Source: Blastochloris viridis (lineage in GTDB: Bacteria; Pseudomonadota; Alphaproteobacteria; Rhizobiales; Xanthobacteraceae). From it: a DNA stretch of 64,000 bases. Shown here in pieces: positions 55,034 through 63,739 of the stretch (positions are counted from its first letter, which is position 1; every line of letters begins with the position of its first letter). Position numbers and translations under genes: made by a program. The notes under the pieces were generated by a model. It did no database searches. It was not told the DNA's origin and was given only the letters and a program-made list of their open reading frames with translations. The stretch spans positions 2,582,001-2,646,000 of the forward strand of contig NZ_CP012946.1 of NCBI RefSeq assembly GCF_001402875.1, read 5' to 3'.

Positions 55034-56497
55034 TTAGCCCCGTGCTGCAATGCGGCCGCCGCCGGGCTGGGCCGGCGCGACACGGCGCGGTTCAAAGCTG
55101 TGGCGGCCGGGGCCATCGGCGGCGGTCACCGGCACATGCCGCGCCGCCGGACGTTTGGTCCCCCGCCATGTGGCAACGACGTCGTTCGCCTGCGCCACCG
55201 ACAGCCGGCCGTAGTACTCGGCAAGCGAGAACACCAGCGCCACCGACCGGCCGATGGTCGGATCGAGGAACAGCATGATCCGCGAAAACACGTCGCATGG
55301 CATGTCGAGAGCGCGGCAGGCGATCGCCACCGACTGACCGGTCGGATCGCGCACCACCTCCTCGGCCTTGGTGCGGTCGAGGTCGAGCATCGCTGCCAGG
55401 CGGTCGATGAAGTCCTCGGGTTTGCGCTGCAGCGCCGCCTGTTCAAGCTCGGTGATCGCCACGGTCGTGTCGGCAGCGTTCGCGATCGGTCGCCGAGCCG
55501 GGAGCTCCGGTTGAGCCGGAGCCTGCGCCACCGCCGGCACCGGTGCGGCAGCCGGCGCTTGAGCCGATGCGGGCGTCGCCGATTTGGTCATCCAAGTCGG
55601 CAACGCCATCGGCCTGGCGGTCGGCTTGAGGTTGGGTGTGGTCGCGACTGTCGCCGGTTTCGCGGCGGCCGCACTCGCAGGCTTGTTCAACCAAGCTGGC
55701 AATGCCATCGGCTCGGCCGCAGGTTTGGGCGCGCGCGGCGGGGGCATCGGCGCGGTTGCGGCCGGCGTCATCGCCTTGCTTCGCCAAGCCGGCATCGGCT
55801 CGGCCGCCGGCTTGGCCGCGGTCAACGGGGTAAGGCCAAGCGGCTTTTCCCAATCGAAGGCCGGCGGCGCTGCGGCCGCCGCGACCGCCTTGGCGCCCTC
55901 GGCGTACGCGATGCCGGCAGTCGCATTTTTGGCAACGCAGCCCGTCGTATCCCTGGCGACGACGACGTCGCCTTTCGCGGTGGCGACGTCCTGGGCGGCA
56001 CGCGCTTCCGCCGGCTTGAGGTCGGGCTGACCGCGGTGAACCGCGCGCGCCGATTCAGCGCCGCCCTGCGGCGCCGCCGGGGCGACACCGAGCCGAGCAG
56101 CCACCGCCGCCGGCAGGTCGCGCCGCTCGGCGAGAATCTGGCGCCGCTCGGCGTCGGCGGTCTCGACCAGATGGAGAAGATCGGCCTCGCCGAAGTGCGC
56201 CCGGCTGAGCACCAGTTCGGCCACCTCGATGATGTCGGTGGCCAGCATCATCAGGATCTCGCGCGGCGCATTCGGATAGCGCACCAGCTTCATGGCGACG
56301 GCGAGGCGCGCAGTCTCGTCGACCCCGTCGAGCATATGGCGCGCCAGCTCGACGTAGCGTGTTACCTCGGCCGCGCTATGAACCTGTTCCTGCACGAACA
56401 AATCAGTGATCACCCGAACCAAGGTGGGGCGGATGTCGACCCCGTCGCGACGGGCGAGCGCAATGAGGCCACGAAGGTTCGGCGTTCTGGTCGACAT
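55034..56497 (-). CDS. DUF2336 protein with proline-rich tandem repeats
   Basis: A 487-residue protein: an N-terminal helical domain (LIALARRDGVDIRPTLVRVITDLF, VTRYVELARHMLDGVDE), a long Ala/Pro linker with three tandem copies of a KPAAEPM/ALPAWLNK type unit, and a C-terminal DUF2336 segment (KPEDFIDRLAAMLDLDRTKAEEVV ... DVFSRIMLFLDPTIGRSVALVFSLAEYY). Function unknown, common in Rhizobiales. The start at 56497 (MSTRTPNLR) is used. Upstream is a CtrA-box match. Confidence 0.86.
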   Translation of the reverse strand: MSTRTPNLRGLIALARRDGVDIRPTLVRVITDLFVQEQVHSAAEVTRYVELARHMLDGVDETARLAVAMKLVRYPNAPREILMMLATDIIEVAELVLSRAHFGEADLLHLVETADAERRQILAERRDLPAAVAARLGVAPAAPQGGAESARAVHRGQPDLKPAEARAAQDVATAKGDVVVARDTTGCVAKNATAGIAYAEGAKAVAAAAAPPAFDWEKPLGLTPLTAAKPAAEPMPAWRSKAMTPAATAPMPPPRAPKPAAEPMALPAWLNKPASAAAAKPATVATTPNLKPTARPMALPTWMTKSATPASAQAPAAAPVPAVAQAPAQPELPARRPIANAADTTVAITELEQAALQRKPEDFIDRLAAMLDLDRTKAEEVVRDPTGQSVAIACRALDMPCDVFSRIMLFLDPTIGRSVALVFSLAEYYGRLSVAQANDVVATWRGTKRPAARHVPVTAADGPGRHSFEPRRVAPAQPGGGRIAARG

Positions 56498-56551
56498 AGC
56501 GGGCGCAGCTCCGGCGCAGGATCGAAACAAGGCAAGCCTAAGGTGAACCGC

Positions 56552-56566
56552 TTAATAGCCTATTAA
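56552..56566. promoter_or_regulatory. CtrA-type box TTAA-N7-TTAA
   Basis: TTAA at 56552-56555, seven bases, TTAA at 56563-56566, a perfect match to the full CtrA consensus. It lies between the DUF2336 gene (starts 56497, leftward) and the small gene at 56635 (rightward), 55 and 68 bases from the two starts, so either or both could be CtrA-controlled. Confidence 0.55.
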
Positions 56567-56634
56567 CCTTACCGCGGCCTTAATCAGCCCATCGAAGCTG
56601 GCCCGACGGGGACGCAGACCGGCGGGAGAGACCA

Positions 56635-56835
56635 ATGGGCACCGTGCTGAAATTCCCAACCGAGCGGCGCGCTCCGCCTGATCCCGAAAGCAGGACCAGT
56701 TCGACCGCGTCTGCCGACGTCGTGATCCTGCCGGCGGTGCGGATCGAGCGAATCGCCGAACCGACTCATCCCAGCGAAACGCCATCCGGGCTGAAGTCCG
56801 CCTGCGCAAACGAACGGGGACCCCTGTGGTCATGA
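56635..56835 (+). CDS. Small conserved Rhizobiales protein, 66 residues
   Basis: A 66-residue soluble protein: MGTVLKFPTERR then DVVILPAVRIERIA. This short LKFP...VVILPxxRIER pattern is shared by small rhizobial proteins of unknown function. GGGAGAG lies about eight bases before the ATG. It overlaps the next gene by ten bases, so they are coupled. Confidence 0.75.
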   Translation: MGTVLKFPTERRAPPDPESRTSSTASADVVILPAVRIERIAEPTHPSETPSGLKSACANERGPLWS

Positions 56836-57635
56836 CCGGCCGCCTCCACGGCAAAGCCCTCACGGCAGCCGTCCTCGCGGCAATCGCCGGAGGTTGTGCC
56901 CAGATCGAGGGCGATTTTGGGCGTCCGCGTCCGAACGTCGTTCGCGACGAAGCCATGCCGGTGATCGGCGGCGCCTTCGCCGCCGTGCGCGGCGAGCCGG
57001 TGTCGGTGTTCGCCATGACCGACGACGAGCGCCAGTTACGCGACCGCGCCTACGCCTTCCTGGCACCGCCGGAGGGCTGGAAATTCCTGTCGCTGCCGGT
57101 GGCCGAACTGCGTGCGGCGCGCGTGCTGCCAACCGATGGTCCGCTGGAGCCGACGCCGGGAGCCTATACCAACGCGCTGGTGTCATATCAGTACCGCTCG
57201 ACCACCGCGCGCTGGCAACGGCTGATCGACGATATCCGCTCCGATCGCGACCGCATCGGGCCGGTGGTGCGGGTGGCCGAGCACGTCATCGCGATGGACC
57301 GCGTCCGGCGTGACAGTTTCCAATACGTTCAGACCATGACGGCACCCGAACGCGACCAGGCGGTCGCCCGCATGGAGGAGAACGCCCGGCTGATCGACGA
57401 TGTCCGCTTCGCCCTGGCCCAGCGCATCGCGATCTACCGGCACGCCATGGAGCACCTGCTGGTGGCACAGCCGGCGCCGATCGCAGTGGAAGCCGAACGG
57501 GCGTTGAAGAGCCTGCAGGAACGGGCGGAAAGCTCGGTGTTCGCGCTCCGCACCGAACCGGTGCCGGTTGCGCCGCCGAGCGCGCAAACCGGCTATTTCC
57601 CCGGCGCGAAAGACCGCGTCATCCGCAAGGACTGA
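56826..57635 (+). CDS. Lipoprotein of unknown function
   Basis: A 269-residue protein with a lipoprotein signal (KALTAAVLAAIAGGCAQIEG, lipobox AGGC). The body is helical (RDRAYAFL, RLIDDIRSDRDRIGPVVRVAEHVIAMD), likely in the periplasm. No domain recognised. The GTG at 56826 has GGGGA five bases upstream; an ATG at 56832 is the alternative. The preceding small gene overlaps it. Confidence 0.82.
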   Translation: MVMTGRLHGKALTAAVLAAIAGGCAQIEGDFGRPRPNVVRDEAMPVIGGAFAAVRGEPVSVFAMTDDERQLRDRAYAFLAPPEGWKFLSLPVAELRAARVLPTDGPLEPTPGAYTNALVSYQYRSTTARWQRLIDDIRSDRDRIGPVVRVAEHVIAMDRVRRDSFQYVQTMTAPERDQAVARMEENARLIDDVRFALAQRIAIYRHAMEHLLVAQPAPIAVEAERALKSLQERAESSVFALRTEPVPVAPPSAQTGYFPGAKDRVIRKD

Positions 57636-57719
57636 GCGAAGCACCGCCAATCGCCGCGGCCGCGGCGAACAGGCGCAGTGTTTCGCACGATCTTGGATGC
57701 TCGCGCCGGGCCATCGCCC

Positions 57720-58280
57720 TCAGTTCGCCGGCTCGCAGGTTGCTCGCGCCAGCAGCGCCTCGACGGCCGGACGGGCGCCGGGCTCGCGCACCAGGGCGCG
57801 GATCACCGCAATGCCGGTGGTGGTGGGCGACTCGACGATCAGCCGGTCCGCCGCTGTGATCTCCTCGTCCGCCGGCAGCAGTTCCTTCTGCTGCGGCGTC
57901 ATCAGATCGACGTCGATCACGTTGCGGCCGGCGGCGCGGTCGTTGATCCCGTAAAACGCCAAGCCATGGCGGGTGTAGAACGAAATCGAGGTGTAGTCCG
58001 CCGTCACCGGCGCGCGCACCTTGAGGCTGCCGCGCGACAGATCATAGCGGCACACCGCCACCGCGAACGCAGGATCGAGCAACGGTATCAGCTCGTTGTC
58101 GGCGACCGCTTGCGGCACCAGCAGAACTTTATTGGTCGGCCCAAGTGTGGCGATGCGAGCCCAGGCGTCGGCCGGCGCCTGATAGGGCATGATGAGCACC
58201 GACACCAAGTGCGCGGCGACGCCGATCACGAGGCCGGTCGCCACCGGCAGCATCCAGCGCATGGAAAGCTGCGGTCTCAT
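57720..58280 (-). CDS. DUF1254 protein
   Basis: A 186-residue protein with an N-terminal membrane helix (MLPVATGLVIGVAAHLVSVLIM) and a periplasmic domain of the DUF1254 family (NKVLLVPQAVADNELIPLLDPAFAVAVCRYDL). Split partner of the adjacent DUF1214 gene: in many bacteria DUF1254 and DUF1214 are fused in one protein. It overlaps the upstream DUF1214 gene by one base (TGATG). Confidence 0.9.
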   Translation of the reverse strand: MRPQLSMRWMLPVATGLVIGVAAHLVSVLIMPYQAPADAWARIATLGPTNKVLLVPQAVADNELIPLLDPAFAVAVCRYDLSRGSLKVRAPVTADYTSISFYTRHGLAFYGINDRAAGRNVIDVDLMTPQQKELLPADEEITAADRLIVESPTTTGIAVIRALVREPGARPAVEALLARATCEPAN

Positions 58281-58879
58281 CACGGGCAGTCGTCCTGGCG
58301 GATGACGGGCAGAAGCGGCGCATCGCTGGTGCGCGAGGCAAAGCCGGTCTGAGTGTCGTAGAGCCGGAGCACCAGCACAACGCTGCTGGCGCCGCCGGTG
58401 GGCAGCCAATTGCCCGCCCGCGCCCGTGGCGCCGCGACGATCTCGACCCTGCCGTCGCTGTTCCAGACCAGCTCGGAGCTGACGAAGGCGAAGCGGCCGG
58501 CTGGGTTGTCGATCAGCGCGCCACTGTCGTCGGTCACGGTCATGGTCCAGAAACGCGACTGCGGCACGCGGCCAGCGATGCGAATGGTGCAGCGGCCGTC
58601 GAGTGGCTTCTTGGCCGAATCGCGGCGGGCGATGAACACCAAGCCGTCTGCCAGGCTGAGCGGCAGCGTGCCGAACTTCGCGAAGGTCGCCCGCGCGTAG
58701 GGATCGGCATCTGCGGTGCCGTGGCTCGGCGCCGCTGTCCATGCCCCGATCCGGATGGTCGCGAAATCAACGCGGCCGTCGACCGCGAACCACGTCAGCA
58801 CGAGCGCCGTGACCGCAGCGACCAGGAAACTGACGAGGGTCGAAAAGGGCCCCACGAAATCTCGTCCGGACTTGAGCAA
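58280..58879 (-). CDS. DUF1214 protein
   Basis: A 199-residue protein with an N-terminal transmembrane helix (STLVSFLVAAVTALVLTWF) and a periplasmic DUF1214 domain (SRFWTMTVTDDSGALIDNPAGRFAFVSSELVW, ARAGNWLPTGG). Function unknown. Its gene is upstream of, and translationally coupled to, the DUF1254 gene; together they rebuild the usual fused protein. Confidence 0.91.
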   Translation of the reverse strand: MLKSGRDFVGPFSTLVSFLVAAVTALVLTWFAVDGRVDFATIRIGAWTAAPSHGTADADPYARATFAKFGTLPLSLADGLVFIARRDSAKKPLDGRCTIRIAGRVPQSRFWTMTVTDDSGALIDNPAGRFAFVSSELVWNSDGRVEIVAAPRARAGNWLPTGGASSVVLVLRLYDTQTGFASRTSDAPLLPVIRQDDCP

Positions 58880-58981
58880 GCTGGGACCGAAGCGATGGCC
58901 CGACTGCTCCCTATACCAACGCCACCGCCCCCGGCAAATCGCCTCGGCGAAATTCCGCGCCGCGGCGCATGCGAAATCGAC

Positions 58982-61159
58982 TCAACGCAGCGTGCCGGCG
59001 CGCTCGTCGGTGGCCGCGGCCTGCGGCTTCACCGGAACCCCTGAGTCGCGCATCAGCTTCTCGATGCGGTTCAGCACAGAACTCGCCTTGGTCGACAGCG
59101 TCATCGGCCGCTGCGGCCCGCTGTCGCCGCCCGACTGCGCCACCGGCGTATCGGCCTTGGGCGGCTTGGGCTCGGCGCCGACGCCCGGCATCGTCTTCAG
59201 TTCGATGCCCTGGTGGGCATAGGCCATGATCTGCTGCCAGGTCATCGCCGGCAGCGTGCCGCCGGTCATGCGGTTGGTGGGCGAGTGGTCGTCGTTGCCA
59301 AACCACACCGCGCCGACATAGTTGCCGGTGTATCCAACGAACCAGGCGTCGCGGTAGCCGTTGGTGGTGCCGGTCTTGCCCGAAGCGCGAACGCCATCGA
59401 GCATGGCGCGCCGGCCGGTGCCGTCCTCCACCGCAGACTTGAGGGCACGGTTGATGTCCTCGGCAACCTGCTGCGGCAGCACGCGCTCGGATTTCGGTGC
59501 GTCGCGATCGAACCGCCACACCGTCTCGCCGGTCGGCGTCTTGATCTCAAGCGCGGCGTGAGCGGTGACCTTCATGCCGCCGGTGGCGAAGGCGGCATAG
59601 GCCTGGGTCTGGTCGATTACCGTAACCTCCGCTGCGCCGATCGGCAGCGACGAGGAATCCGGCAGCGGTGTCGAAATCCCCATGCGGTGGGCGGTGTCGA
59701 TGATCTTGGCGCGGCCGGCCTTGGCGGTGCCTTTGCCCAGCATCACCGACAGCCGAACCGGAACGGTATTGATCGATTTCTGCAGCGCGTAGTGCAGCGT
59801 CACCGTGCCGGCAAATGAACGACCGTAGTTCTGCGGACACCAGTTGCCGAGGCAGATCGGCTCGTCGCGCACCGTCGAGGTCGGCTTGAGGCCATTCAGG
59901 AACGCAGTCGCGTAGACATAAGGCTTGAACGATGAGCCCGGCTGGCGCAGCGCATCGGTGGCCCGATTGAACTGGGAGGCGCCGTAATCGCGACCCCCCA
60001 CCATGGCGCGCACCGCGCCGTCGACGTCCATGATCACGGTGGCCGCCTGGCTGGCGCCGTATTCGCGACCGTACTGGCGCAGCTTCTCCTCGACCGCCAT
60101 CTCGGCGACGTACTGGATGTTGGGGTCGAGCGCGGTGCGCACCACGAACACCCGCTCGGTCACCGACTTCGGCAGCGTCTCGGTGATGTCCTCAACCTCG
60201 CCGAACGCCCAGTCGAGATAGTAGTTCGGCACCTTTTCGTCGCGACGCTCGATCGGCGTTGCCGGATTGCGGCGGGCGCCGAACACTTGACCTTCCGTCA
60301 TCAGGCCGGCGTCGACCAGGTTGTCGAGCACGACGTTGGCACGCCCGCGCGCCGCCGGCAGGTTGACGTGCGGGGCGAACTTGGTCGGCGCCTTGAACAG
60401 GCCAGCCAGCATCGCTGCCTCCGCCACGTTTACGTCGCGCACCGACTTGCCGAAATAGTATTGGGCCGCGGCATCGGCGCCGAAGGCGCCGCCGCCGAGA
60501 TAGGCCCGGTCGAGATAGAGCTTGAGAATCTGGTTCTTGGTGAGGTGGGTCTCCAGCCAGAACGCCAAAAACGCTTCCTTGACCTTGCGTTCGATGGTGC
60601 GCTCGTTGGACAGGAACAGGTTCTTGGCAAGCTGCTGGGTGATCGAGGAGCCACCCTGCACCACGCCGCCGGCACGGGCGTTGGCGGTGAGTGCGCGCAG
60701 CGTTCCGCCGAAATCGATGCCGATATGTTCGAAGAAGCGGCGATCCTCGGTGGCGAGCACCGCCTTGATCAGGTGGTCGGGGAAATCCTCAAGCGGCACC
60801 GTGTCGTTCTGGCGAACGCCGCGCCGGCCGACCTCGTTGCCGTAGCGATCGAGAAAGGTGACCGCAAGCTCGGTGCGCTTCAGCCAGTCGGGCGTGGTCT
60901 CGCGGAACGCCGGTATCGCCAGCCCCAGCATCACCACCGCGCCGACGGTGCCGAGCGTAACCACCTCCGACAGCGGCTCGATCAGCACCCAGCGCTTCCA
61001 GCCGCCGACATAGAAGCGATCCATGAAGGCGGAGAAGTTCTCCCAACCGTCGTGCAACGCCGTCAGCAGCCCGAAGGTCGCGCTATCGGCACGCGCGTTC
61101 AAATCGAGCCAGGCACGCACGAGGCGTGCCTTGAATTCATTGGACAGGAGATCGCGCAC
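58982..61159 (-). CDS. Class A penicillin-binding protein 1A
   Basis: A 725-residue bifunctional cell-wall synthase. After an N-terminal region with a transmembrane helix (TLGTVGAVVMLGLAIPAF), the glycosyltransferase domain has ATEDRRFFEHIGIDFGG and GGSSITQQLAKNLFLS. The transpeptidase domain has the SxxK motif in QPGSSFKPY, SxN-type SIN in ALQKSINTVP, and KTGTT. Strong similarity to rhizobial PBP1a. The GTG at 61159 (VRDLLSNEF) matches where homologues begin; ATGs at 61318 and 61435 would prepend a low-complexity segment. Confidence 0.93.
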   Translation of the reverse strand: MRDLLSNEFKARLVRAWLDLNARADSATFGLLTALHDGWENFSAFMDRFYVGGWKRWVLIEPLSEVVTLGTVGAVVMLGLAIPAFRETTPDWLKRTELAVTFLDRYGNEVGRRGVRQNDTVPLEDFPDHLIKAVLATEDRRFFEHIGIDFGGTLRALTANARAGGVVQGGSSITQQLAKNLFLSNERTIERKVKEAFLAFWLETHLTKNQILKLYLDRAYLGGGAFGADAAAQYYFGKSVRDVNVAEAAMLAGLFKAPTKFAPHVNLPAARGRANVVLDNLVDAGLMTEGQVFGARRNPATPIERRDEKVPNYYLDWAFGEVEDITETLPKSVTERVFVVRTALDPNIQYVAEMAVEEKLRQYGREYGASQAATVIMDVDGAVRAMVGGRDYGASQFNRATDALRQPGSSFKPYVYATAFLNGLKPTSTVRDEPICLGNWCPQNYGRSFAGTVTLHYALQKSINTVPVRLSVMLGKGTAKAGRAKIIDTAHRMGISTPLPDSSSLPIGAAEVTVIDQTQAYAAFATGGMKVTAHAALEIKTPTGETVWRFDRDAPKSERVLPQQVAEDINRALKSAVEDGTGRRAMLDGVRASGKTGTTNGYRDAWFVGYTGNYVGAVWFGNDDHSPTNRMTGGTLPAMTWQQIMAYAHQGIELKTMPGVGAEPKPPKADTPVAQSGGDSGPQRPMTLSTKASSVLNRIEKLMRDSGVPVKPQAAATDERAGTLR

Positions 61160-61599
61160 CGGTCCGTCCGCCTCCGAGCTGGTCAGCGTGGCCTGATCCC
61201 GACCCGGACGAGTGATGCCCGCAACGCTGCGCCGACGCAAGGGCTTCCCGCCGCCCTCCCCGCACAAGTGAGCAGCCGGCCTCGCCCTGTCCGCGCTCGC
61301 GGTGGTAATCCGAGCCATCCGGGCCGGAGCGGCGCGAGGAGTCCGCCCCCGTCCGGGCATGATCGCCGCGAGAACCATTGCGGAAGGTGCGCGACGCGAT
61401 ACCGCACGCGCACGCCTCGGAGCGCTGCCTTCCAAAACGGCAATTTCAGCAAGCGGCTTGACACCGCCTCAGCCGCCGCCGGCAGAGGTCCCGCTTCGCC
61501 AGCCGGGTCTTGCGTCACCCAGCCGTCACCGCGCCGTCAGCCGCACGACACCAAGACCGGCCAAACCTCGCGGCGGTCAATCACCACGAGGACATCGTC
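61160..61599. other. Intergenic region between PBP1a and phytase-like gene
   Basis: About 440 bases with no supported gene if PBP1a starts at the GTG. It should carry the two divergent promoters. I see no clear consensus promoter or repeat. Confidence 0.45.
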
Positions 61600-62964
61600 A
61601 TGCGATTGTCGATCTGCGTCCTGGCGGCCTGCGCCTTGGCCAGCCCCGCCACCGCCCAGCAGCAATTCCCGGCCACACTTGCCGGCCACGCGCTCATCCC
61701 GGCCGCAACCAGCTTCACCCCGCCGGCGGACGCTCCAGCCGACCTCGCCGTCTCCGGCAAGTTCGCCGCGCCCGATCGCCGCCGCATCGACGCGCTCGGC
61801 ACCATCGCAGGCACGTCGTTCCTGTCCGATCCCGCGGCTCCGCGCGCGACCGGCTTTGCCGTGCCGATCAAGGGCCAGCCGGTGCAAGGCTTTTCCGGCA
61901 TCAAGACCATGGGCGACGGCACCTTCCTGGTGCTGACCGACAACGGGTTCGGCGCCAAGCGCGATTCCGTCGACACTCTGCTGGTTGCCCACCGCGTTCG
62001 CCCAGACTGGAAGAGTGGCAGCGTGGCGATGGTCGAAACCATTCACCTGCGCGACCCCGACCGCAAGGTTCCGTTCCAGATCACGCTCGAGGGTACGCCG
62101 ACGCGCTATCTGACCGGTGCCGACTTCGATATCGAGTCGATCCAGCCGATCGGCGACAAGCTGTGGTTTGGCGAGGAGTTCGGCCCCTATCTCATCCGCA
62201 CCGACCGCACCGGCAAGATCGAGGCGGTGTTCGACACCTTGGTCGACGGCAAGATCGCCCGCTCGCCCGACCACTTCCAGGTGCTGACCCCGGCCGTGCC
62301 GGGCGGCAAGGTCGATTTCACCGTGCGCCGCTCGCGCGGCTATGAGGGCATGGCCGCCTCACCGGACGGCAAGTTGCTCTACCCGCTGCTCGAAGGCCCG
62401 CTGTGGGATGCCGGCACCGGCTCCTGGGAGAGCGTCGACGGCAAGGCCGTGCTGCGTATCCTTGAGTTCTCGACGGCCGAGAACAAATGGACCGGCCGGT
62501 TCTGGTTCTATCCGCTTGAGCTTGCCGGCAACAATATCGGCGACTTCAACATGATCGACCCCTCGATGGGCCTGATCATCGAGCGCGACAACGGCGAAGG
62601 CGCTGAAGCGCAAGCCTGCCCGCAGGGCGCCGCGCGGCCGGACTGCTTCAACGTGCCGGCCCGCTTCAAGCGCGTCTACAAGATCGAACTGACCGACGAC
62701 ACCGTCGGCAAGCCGGTGCGCAAGGTTGGCTATATCGACCTGATGGCGATCAAGGATCCGAAGGGCCTCGCCCGCCAGGGCGGCGCGGACGGCACGTTCA
62801 CCTTCCCGTTCGTGACGATCGAGGATGTCGACCGGGTCGACGCCAGCCATATCGTCGTCGCCAACGACAACAACTTCCCCTATTCGGCCGGGCGTGCGCC
62901 GCAGAAGCAGGACGACAACGAGTTCATTCTCCTGGAGGTCGGTGACTTTCTCTCCGCAAAGTGA
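61600..62964 (+). CDS. Secreted esterase-like protein of the phytase-like family
   Basis: A 454-residue periplasmic or secreted protein with a signal peptide (MRLSICVLAACALASPATA). The body is a beta-propeller-like esterase/phytase-like domain (GFSGIKTMGDGTFLVLTDNGFG, GADFDIESIQPIGDKLWFGEEFGPYLI, YEGMAASPDGKLLYPLLEG), with acidic residues that could bind calcium. Possible activity on phosphate or carboxylic esters. The ATG at 61600 has GAGG eight bases upstream. Confidence 0.9.
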   Translation: MRLSICVLAACALASPATAQQQFPATLAGHALIPAATSFTPPADAPADLAVSGKFAAPDRRRIDALGTIAGTSFLSDPAAPRATGFAVPIKGQPVQGFSGIKTMGDGTFLVLTDNGFGAKRDSVDTLLVAHRVRPDWKSGSVAMVETIHLRDPDRKVPFQITLEGTPTRYLTGADFDIESIQPIGDKLWFGEEFGPYLIRTDRTGKIEAVFDTLVDGKIARSPDHFQVLTPAVPGGKVDFTVRRSRGYEGMAASPDGKLLYPLLEGPLWDAGTGSWESVDGKAVLRILEFSTAENKWTGRFWFYPLELAGNNIGDFNMIDPSMGLIIERDNGEGAEAQACPQGAARPDCFNVPARFKRVYKIELTDDTVGKPVRKVGYIDLMAIKDPKGLARQGGADGTFTFPFVTIEDVDRVDASHIVVANDNNFPYSAGRAPQKQDDNEFILLEVGDFLSAK

Positions 62965-63074
62965 CGGAGTCTGCCAGACGTTGATGTCACGAGGGGCCTA
63001 ATTTTCTTCCGGAAATAGATGAAGCCGTTCCATCCGGTTTCCCGGAAGATCTCTTGGCAATCCACAGACGTGGT

Positions 63075-63114
63075 TTCGCCGAAAATCCTGGCTTAAACTG
63101 GGATTTTCGGCGAA
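63075..63114. repeat. Perfect 14-bp inverted repeat
   Basis: TTCGCCGAAAATCC (63075-63088), 12-base loop, GGATTTTCGGCGAA (63101-63114). It lies 110 bases after the phytase-like gene. No T-tract, so either an interspersed palindrome or a regulator site; it could stop transcription by structure. Confidence 0.6.
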
Positions 63115-63234
63115 CAAACTGCGGTTCGAAGGCTCAATCAACTGGAAGCCGCATCACTCGCGGTTCAGCCAAGCCCCGAAGGTCGGCCGGGGGTGGTCTT
63201 AAAATAGAGCGTGTTCACCATGGTTCATACGAAA

Positions 63235-63306
63235 CTCCGGCCGATCGGGCCGGAGCTTCGTCGTCTGTCGCCGGGAAAACCCATTCGCATCGGGGTTTCC
63301 GGCGAC
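63235..63306. terminator. Two stem-loops between converging genes
   Basis: CTCCGGCC (63235-63242) with GGCCGGAG (63248-63255) around GATCG, then GTCGCCGG (63267-63274) with CCGGCGAC (63299-63306). They lie between the converging phytase-like and DUF2892 genes, where bidirectional terminators are expected. Confidence 0.5.
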
Positions 63307-63320
63307 GGAGGTGACGTCAA

Positions 63321-63515
63321 TCACGCCCGCGAGCAGGTCGACAGCCCGACCATCGAGTAGGCCGGGCACCAGCCGAGCATGGCGGTGGCAAGCGGAACCA
63401 CGCCGATCCATCCCGCCCAGGCGTAGGTCGAGTCCGAAAGCAGCGCGAAAGCGAGAAGGCCGATACCGGCGACGACGCGCAGGGCGCGATCCACGCCGCC
63501 CATGTTCTTGGTCAT
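63321..63515 (-). CDS. DUF2892 (YgaP-type) inner-membrane protein
   Basis: A 64-residue membrane protein with two helices (ALRVVAGIGLLAFALLS and GWIGVVPLATAMLGWCPAYSMVGL), the DUF2892 family. The conserved Cys-Pro near the second helix is present. The start at 63515 (MTKNMGGVDRAL) has GGAG six bases upstream; an upstream ATG at 63527 is in frame. Associated with sulfur-transfer or redox genes elsewhere. Function unknown. Confidence 0.86.
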   Translation of the reverse strand: MTKNMGGVDRALRVVAGIGLLAFALLSDSTYAWAGWIGVVPLATAMLGWCPAYSMVGLSTCSRA

Positions 63516-63739
63516 GTCCGTCTCCATGCTGTATCCGGCCGAAGTGCCGGTGCCCATCGGGCATGACGGCACCATGACGGCGGGATACCGCAGCGTCGGT
63601 GACGAAGTCACAATTTCGACGAAAAGCGCATGACACCGAATGCCGGCATTGACCGGCCGACAGCGCGAGGAAATTCCTCGGGCTCTTAGCTTGACCTTCC
63701 ACCGACGCCAGCTCGCCTCATCCTGCGCCAGAAACGGTT

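Noticed and set aside
61160..61435. ATG start of PBP1a at 61435 or 61318
   Set aside because: The extra N-terminus is low-complexity and homologues begin at RDLLSNE, matched by a GTG at 61159.
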